Shown here one piece after another: positions 58,445 to 64,000 of a stretch of 64,000 nucleotides of DNA. Both the position numbers and the translations under genes were made by a program. The DNA is taken from assembly GCF_016906535.1 (NCBI RefSeq), contig NC_057372.1:2647501-2711500 (forward strand). The letters run 5' to 3'. Below the pieces are notes generated by a model. It saw only the letters and a program-made list of their open reading frames with translations, was not told where the DNA came from and did not search any database. Position 1 is the stretch's first letter. Every line of letters starts with the position of its first letter. Origin of the DNA: Rhizoctonia solani. Its lineage: Eukaryota > Basidiomycota > Agaricomycetes > Cantharellales > Ceratobasidiaceae.

Positions 58445-61322
58445 AGTACCCTCCAAGTACCATCAATATGCCAAGGTATTTGGAGAAGAAGAATTCAATA
58501 AGCTTCCTCCCCACAGGCACTACAATATTGGGATTGAACTCACAGAAGAGGGACCCCTCAACTTGCCTCTTTACAGCATGACTGACACCAAGTCCATCAC
58601 ACTCAAGGACTGGCTCAGGGACAAATTAAAGGCTGGGAAGATCTGCCCCAGCAAATCCTCAATCAGTTCCCCCATCATGTTTGTCCCTAAGAAGGATGGT
58701 TCCTGCCGCCTGGTTGTTGACTACCGTTGCCTCAACAATTGGACCAAAAAGAATGTTTACCCACTCCCCCGTCCTGATGACCTAATGGCCCAGCTCCGTG
58801 GCGCCAAGGTCTTCACTAAATTGGACTTACAATGGGGATACAACAATGTCCGTGTTAAGGAAGGGGACAAGTGGAAGACCGCTTTCCACACCAAGTACGG
58901 GCTATACAAGTCTCTGGTCATGACCTTTGGCCTGACAAACGCCCCCGCCGCCTTCCAGCACTTCATGAATGAACTGTTCAAAGACTTGTTGGACGTATGC
59001 GTCATCATTTACCTTGATGACATTCTAATTTACTCCAAGGATGACGCATCTCACGCACAACACGTTCATGAGGTCCTGAAACGGTTAATGGACAACCAGT
59101 TGTTTTGCAAGGCATCAAAATGTACCTTCCACGTCACCTTGGTAGAATACCTGGGGATCATTGTATTGGATAAGGGGTTCAGTCTGGATAAGCTCAAAAT
59201 CCAGGCAGTGCAAGAATGGCCGGTACCCACCAAGGTAAAGGAAGTCCAATTGTTCCTAGGGTTTGCCAATTTCCTCCATTGATTTGTTGCCAACTTTAGT
59301 CACCTGGCCAGACCATTGCACAATCTGGTTAAGAAGGATACAATCTGGAAATGGGATACCAAGGAACAGGAAGCCTTTCAGGGGCTGAAGGACGCCATCA
59401 CCAACGCTCCGGTCCTTTGTCACGCTGACCCAACTAGACCATACTTCCTGGAAACAGATGCATCCGGCGCAGCCTTGGGTTCCATACTCAGCCAACGACA
59501 GGAAGACGGTCGTCTACACCCTCTTGGGTTTCTGTTGGAATCATTCAAAGGGGCAGAGCAGAACTATGACACCCACAACAAGGAGCTCCTAGCAATCATC
59601 TGCTCCTTTGAGTATTGGCGTATCTTCTTGGAAGGAACAGCTCACCCCATCACGGTCTTCACCAATCACCGGAACTTGGAATATTGGAAGGAATCCCAAA
59701 CGTTCAACCGCCGCCATGCCAGATGGCACCTACTACTAGCTGGCTATAACTTCCAGATTGTGTACAGGCCCAGAAAACAATCAGGAAAGCCAGATGCCTT
59801 GTCACAACAAGCGGATCATGCGGATATCCCACCAGAACCCCAGTCCATGTTACCAGACCCGGTGTTTGCCAATATTGCCTTAGTTACACCAGAGAAGGAG
59901 CTGCAACGGCATATCAAGTCATCCCTAGATCAAGACGAGTCCCTGGAGGAAATCCTCCAATTCCTGCAGAACAAGTCCAAAGCACCCCCCTCCATCAAAT
60001 GCGTGTTTAAGGATTATGAGATGGAGGCTGGACTGCTCTTCTATCAAGGACAAATTGTAGTCCCTGATGTTGGAACACTGAGAACGGACCTACTCTGCAT
60101 CTTCCACGATAGCCCCCTGGCAGGACATCCGGGGAGACAGTGCACTCTAGAGTTGGTATCAAGGAGCTACTACTGGCCCGGCATCTGTGCTGATACGTAT
60201 TGGCATGTGGACTCCTGTGAGATATGCCAACAAATTAGAAAGCCCAAATACGTGTCTATTCCTCCTCAGCCCCTTGAACTCCCTGTTAGACCCTGGCAGC
60301 ACGTATCTTACGACATGATAGTAGATCTTCCTAAGGGCAGAAGCAACAACTCAATCCTAGTAATTGTTGACAGCTTCACAAAGTACAGGATATTTGTAAA
60401 ATGCTCCAAGAAACTCAAGGCACCCAAGTTAGCGGAACTATTCCTGGAGAACGTATGGAAGCGCCATGGCATGCCGGAAAAAACCATATCCAACAGAGGA
60501 AGAGTTTTCAACAACAAGTTCTTACGGGCTCTGTACAAACGCCTTGGCATTGATCTGCACTTCTCCTCCGCCTATCATCCCCAGAGCAACGGGCAAACGG
60601 AACGCGTCAATCCCTCTATCAAACACTTCCTCAGGGCGTACTCAGGGGTAAACCAAAAGGACTGGACCAGATGGCTTCCAATGGCAGAGTTTGCGTACAA
60701 CAATGCCGTACATAGCAGCACGGGCAAGACCCCTTTCAAGGCCTTGTATGGATGGGAACCCACCTTAACCCCGTCAAATATACCAACAGACGTCCCAGAA
60801 GCAGACGATCTTGCCCAGACAATGGAGGCTCAGTGGAAGGAAGTGGAATCAGCACTCCGGCAATCTAAACAACAAATGATGACCGGAGAAAGTGGAAGCC
60901 CAACAGAGTTTGAGATTGGAGAAGAGGCTTGGCTAGACGCCAAGAATGTCAACCTCAAAACCTTGAGTCCCAAGCTAACAGAACAACGCCTAGGGCCATT
61001 CAAGGTTATTGAGAAAATCTCCAACCGGGCTTGCCGCCTAGAACTTCCCCCAACAATGCGGATCCACAATGTATTCTATGTAGGACTCCTATCTAAGGTC
61101 AAAAGGGATAAGAAGCGCGCCTTTGAGAATTGTCCTCCACCAGTCACTGTGGACGGAGAAGAAGAGTACAAGGTGGAAGGGATCACCAATGCAGAAGAGA
61201 GGAATGGGAAGTGGTTTTTCCAAGTCAAATGGAAGGGGTACGGATCCAAGGAAAACACGTGGGAACCCCAAGAAAACTTAAAAATGCCAAAAAAACTTTA
61301 CAAAAATACGAAAAAGACATGA
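58445..61322 (+). pseudogene. Chromovirus A pol: reverse transcriptase, RNase H, integrase, chromodomain
   Basis: The frame resumes VPSKYHQYAKVFGEEE. The reverse transcriptase has FVPKKDGSCRLVVDYR, FTKLDLQWGYNNVRV and the active-site YLDDILIYS. A TGA at 59281 (FLHxFVANF, from CGA) breaks the frame. RNase H shows ETDASGAALG and NKELLAI. Integrase has the zinc-binding H-H-C-C set (HDSPLAGH, CEIC) and the core YDMIVDLP...ISNRGRVF...NGQTERVN; the second catalytic Asp (normally SDRG) is Asn. The C-terminus is a chromodomain (EEYKVEGITNA, WFFQVKWKGYGSKENTWEP), which targets new copies to marked chromatin. TGA 61320 ends the gene. Confidence 0.92.
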
Positions 61323-61353
61323 AAAAGAAGGCCCTTGGCGCTGCCAAGGCCCT

Positions 61354-61367
61354 TAGAGGGGGGGCAG
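61354..61367 (+). other. Polypurine tract of chromovirus A
   Basis: TAGAGGGGGGGGCAG-like purine run directly before the 3' LTR (TGTTGTAG at 61368); the primer site for plus-strand synthesis in LTR elements. Confidence 0.6.
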
Positions 61368-61941
61368 TGTTGTAGACACACTTGATACCAGGGAATTTAT
61401 TCCCATTTTCTTGATTTTAAACAAAGACAATTGGACAACATTTTCAATCATGTGACTTTGGCACTTATATCATACGCTAAGCGCCAAGCCACATCCCCAT
61501 CCGCGCTTACCTCAGCACGCGTGGCCACCTCCACCTGATGACATCACTATGACACGTATGCATGAGTAAGGACAACTGCGGATTGGGGTTCTTATTTGAT
61601 ACAGTATTGCATATAGTTGTATTTGTAATTAGGAAGCTCTGTAATATATAAGGAGGCCAACCAACCATGGTAACACCCAGGTCAATTACCTCTTGTTGCA
61701 TCCCCCAACTGTACAAGGGCCTTACAGCCCAGCAACACACTTAGTCCACACCTGTCACCGTTGCCTTAAGCAACTTACCCAACGTAGTTACATAGTTTGC
61801 CATTGCCACTAGGGCCTTGGTCACTGTACTTAGTTAGTTTGTTGTTGTAGGGTACCTCATCACCGCCCTAAGCAGATCACTGTCTTAGTTACACAGCCAC
61901 AAGCGCCTGCACCCTCAACGTCCTTACAGACATCTAGGACA
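61368..61941 (+). repeat. 3' LTR of chromovirus A
   Basis: An intact 574-bp LTR, TGTTGTAGACAC...CTAGGACA, followed by the target copy TCATG. A TATATAAGG motif lies near 61644. Confidence 0.9.
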
Positions 61942-61975
61942 TCATGCCAATGAAGGTCATGACATTACCCCCTCT

Positions 61976-62597
61976 TCAAGCTCCAACTGCATCAGGGTGT
62001 TCCTTGTGGAATTCTTCTCTTGCTTCTTTGGCATTGGCCACATTATCAACTGGTTCCCATGAATTGCTTCCTTCATCATATCCTTTCCATTTAACCAGGT
62101 ACCATAATTTCCTTGTCTTGCTGCGTCCTTTCCATTTACTGTCCAGGATTCTCTCTACTTCATACTCCTCCTCACCTTCTTCTGTAATGATAGGTGGAGG
62201 CTGGGGAGGATCATGTCCATGAGGATCAGGGTGGAATTTTGTAAGGAGGTTGATATGGAAGACAGGATGTATGCACATAGTATGAGGTAATTGAAGTTTA
62301 TATGCGTGGGATCCTATTTTCTCAATCACTAAGTAGGGTCCTAGTTTTTTGTGGCTAAGTTTTATGGAGGGTCTATTGGTAGATATGTTTTGATGACTTA
62401 GCCAGACCTTGTCCCCTACTTGGATTTCTTCTTCCTTCTTGTGCTTTTGATTGTAGAAGTATTTCATCCTTTCTTGTGACAAGGAGAGTGCCACTTTAAC
62501 CTCATCATACCCTTTTTCTAGGAACTCTGCATGTTTGTCTGCGTTGGGAACTGCCTCATCTAATTTTTGTCCAACAGAAAATTGTGGATTTAACCCA
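61976..62597 (-). pseudogene. Chromovirus D pol, integrase C-terminus and chromodomain
   Basis: Minus-strand frame with EEEIQVGDKVWLSHQN (GPY/F-type integrase tail, KLGPYLVIEKIGSHAYKLQLP) and a C-terminal chromodomain (EEEYEVERILDSK, LWYLVKWKGYDEGSNSWEP), ending at the stop at 61976. It should join the segment at 63724-64000 through the sequence FQVCYGLNP, now split by solo LTR C with target copies TAGCA. Confidence 0.88.
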
Positions 62598-62602
62598 TAG
62601 CA

Positions 62603-63718
62603 TGTCAGAGCCAACAACTACCAGAAGGTAAACCTAACAAGCTATTGCCTAATATAGGACTGATCAGCTAGTAGGATCTAACAATGCTCAAGGGCAATGC
62701 CAGATAAGGGGTGGACAAGACCAATATAAGTAAAGTGCACTATGCTATTAAGATAGCAGGGCTAAAACCAAGGCAGGGACTATTACACTCAAGGTGCACC
62801 TGATTGTATGCCAAGGGTAGGTAGTGTTGGAAGGGATAAGAGGTTGAGTTCTGAGGCTTAAGGCTCTCAGAACCCTCCTTATATATTCAACAAGTAGAGG
62901 AAATAGTACATACATGAGCAAACACAATAACTGTCCTAAACGTCTGTAAGGACATCAAGGCAAAGGGCGCTTGCAGCTGGGCGTATACAAGTAAGAACCA
63001 CATAAGGCAGTGTGCAAGCTACCTACAACAACAACAAGCTATACTACAGTGGTCTAGCCTATAAGGGCAACAACAAGCTATCTAAGTACAACAATGAAGC
63101 CGCTTTAAGGCAGTGTGGGACTAGTGACTGAGTAGGTTTACTGGGCTATAGGGCCCTTGTACAATGTGGGATGCAACAAGAGGTAATCAACCTGGGTGTT
63201 ACCATGGTTGGTTGGCCTCCTTATATTTCTACAAGAGAGCTAATTACAAATACAATAAATCAAATACCTAATCCAATAAGAACCCTGCTCCGCAGTTGGC
63301 CTTACTCATGCATACGTGTCACTGATGTGTCATGATGACATCATAGGTGGAGGTGGCTACATGTGCTGAATAAGCGCGGGTAGGGACGTGGCTTGGCGCT
63401 TAGCGTATGATATAAGCGCCAAAGTCATGTGATTGAAAATGTTGTCCATTCAACTTTGTTTAAATTTGAGAAATTTGGAATAAATTCTGTGGTATTGAAT
63501 GTGTCTACAACAATAACAAAGATAAGGTCACCTGACCAAAGATAAGAAAGTTGTGATCACATGACTAAAGGTCATGTGATAGGATTACATAATATGCGCT
63601 CAGCGCTTAAATAGCATAAAGATGCATATATCCATAAATCTTCATGAAAATAGCGCATATATTCACTATTTCTTTGACTTAGTGGATTCTAAGGTGGTCA
63701 CACCTCTAGGGCATGACA
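62603..63718 (-). repeat. Solo LTR C with an LTR A nested inside
   Basis: 1116 bp starting TGTCATGCCC and ending CTCTGACA on the minus strand, flanked by the 5-bp duplication TAGCA (62598-62602 and 63719-63723; TGCTA on the minus strand). Without the nested LTR (581 bp) and its target copy (5 bp) it is about 530 bp. A TATATAAGG motif lies near 62880 on the minus strand. It interrupts the integrase gene of chromovirus D. Confidence 0.82.
62932..63512 (-). repeat. Solo LTR of family A, nested in LTR C
   Basis: 581 bp, TGTTGTAGACAC...TTTAGGACA on the minus strand, flanked by ATAAC on both sides (62927-62931 and 63513-63517). It is clearly related to the 574-bp LTRs of chromovirus A but more diverged, so it comes from another family member. 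Confidence 0.87.
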
Positions 63719-63723
63719 TAGCA

Positions 63724-64000
63724 TACTTGAAAGGGTGATTTGCCAGTAGATGTTTGTTTTAGATTGTTGAGGGCAAATTCTGCTATGGGCAATAGTGAAA
63801 CCCAATCTGATTGGCAATGATTCCCAAACATGCAAATAAAGACTTCTGCCTCCTGTTGGATCTGTTCTGTTTGGCTGTCTGTTTGGGGGTGATAAGCTGT
63901 AGAGAATGTGGGCTTGATATCCAATCTTTTATACAGGTGTCTGATGAACTTGGCATTGAAGTTTGGACCTCTATCAGATACTGTACTTCTGGGCAATCCA
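63724..64000 (-). pseudogene. Chromovirus D integrase core, partial
   Basis: Minus-strand frame entering from the right edge with TVSDRGPNFNAKF (catalytic Asp kept), TFSTAYHPQTDSQTE (catalytic Glu) and LLPIAEFALNN...GKSPFQVCY. It is cut at 63723 by the inserted LTR C. Confidence 0.87.

Larger units (their letters stand above)
49926..61941 (+). mobile_element. Ty3/gypsy chromovirus A, full length, heavily interrupted
   Basis: Target duplication TCATG lies on both sides (49921-49925 and 61942-61946). Both LTRs are 574 bp once insertions are removed (5': 49926-50496 plus 51061-51062 and 51241; 3': 61368-61941). Order: LTR, gag with zinc knuckle, protease, reverse transcriptase, RNase H, integrase, chromodomain, polypurine tract, LTR. 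Removing five insertions and their target copies leaves about 6.42 kb, normal for the group. The LTRs differ at about 15 positions, all transitions in my alignment. Confidence 0.9.
61947..64000 (-). mobile_element. Ty3/gypsy chromovirus D, minus strand, partial
   Basis: This is the 3' part of a second chromovirus, continuing past the right edge. Reading leftward from 64000: integrase core, an inserted solo LTR (62603-63718), integrase C-terminus and chromodomain, a polypurine tract near 61965-61975, then the first 18 bases of its 3' LTR (61964-61947). The remainder of that LTR was displaced to 49925-49570 by chromovirus A. Confidence 0.85.

Noticed and set aside
1..64000. CRISPR arrays, operons or prokaryotic-style regulatory elements
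   Set aside because: The window is eukaryotic nuclear DNA with spliceosomal introns; all direct repeats found are LTRs or tandem duplications.

Overview
The window is nuclear DNA of a filamentous fungus, most likely an agaricomycete basidiomycete. Nearly every gene is cut by short (about 45-100 nt) GT-AG introns into many small exons. The gene families are fungal (DUF6533 membrane protein, PDR-type ABC transporter, alpha-arrestin, heat shock factor), and the repeats are chromodomain Ty3/gypsy, Ty1/copia and Tc1/mariner elements. The look is Rhizoctonia-like (Ceratobasidiaceae), but that is an impression from style, not a proven identification.

Region 1 (1-8165): the 3' part of an unrecognised coiled-coil, Ser/Pro-rich protein, then two tandem, apparently decayed MFS transporters of the siderophore-iron type. 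The second carries a 161-bp internal tandem duplication. Region 2 (8.9-23.8 kb) is a housekeeping block: glyoxalase II, a DUF6533 membrane protein, dephospho-CoA kinase, a U2 snRNA gene (minus strand), a DapA/HOGA-family aldolase, the SRP receptor alpha subunit, and a 1287-residue arrestin-like protein divergently transcribed from the SRP receptor across 149 bp. Region 3 (24.6-26.2 kb) is a complete Tc1/mariner element with perfect 209-bp terminal inverted repeats but a dead transposase. Region 4 (27.2-47.9 kb) holds a full PDR-type ABC transporter, a small secreted Ser/Thr-rich protein, a heat shock factor, a second U2 snRNA gene (plus strand, one base different from the first), a DnaJ protein with HPE instead of HPD, a formin-like protein with only the GBD/FH3 region, and an MDR-family zinc-binding-type dehydrogenase.

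Region 5 (48.27-64 kb) is a nest of retrotransposons that can be taken apart exactly from 5-bp target-site duplications. A copia element is interrupted by a minus-strand chromovirus (D). D's 3' LTR is interrupted by a plus-strand chromovirus (A, 49926-61941). A is interrupted by a 173-bp mini-element, by solo LTRs of families B and E, and by a second B solo LTR that is itself split by a non-coding LTR element (F). D's integrase gene is split by solo LTR C, which carries an inserted solo LTR of family A. All in-frame stops I found in the transposon genes are TGA, and the two LTRs of A differ, as far as I could align them, only by transitions. This points to C-to-T decay (RIP-like or methylation-linked).

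The most novel-looking items are the 173-bp element (TG...CA ends and 5-bp target duplications like an LTR, but with Pol III A/B-box-like motifs like a SINE), a related tRNA-like module inside element F, a perfectly placed X XXY YYZ slippery heptamer at the gag-pol junction of A, and the paired U2 loci. Exon models given as joined coordinates were derived by hand from splice sites, reading frame and family conservation.
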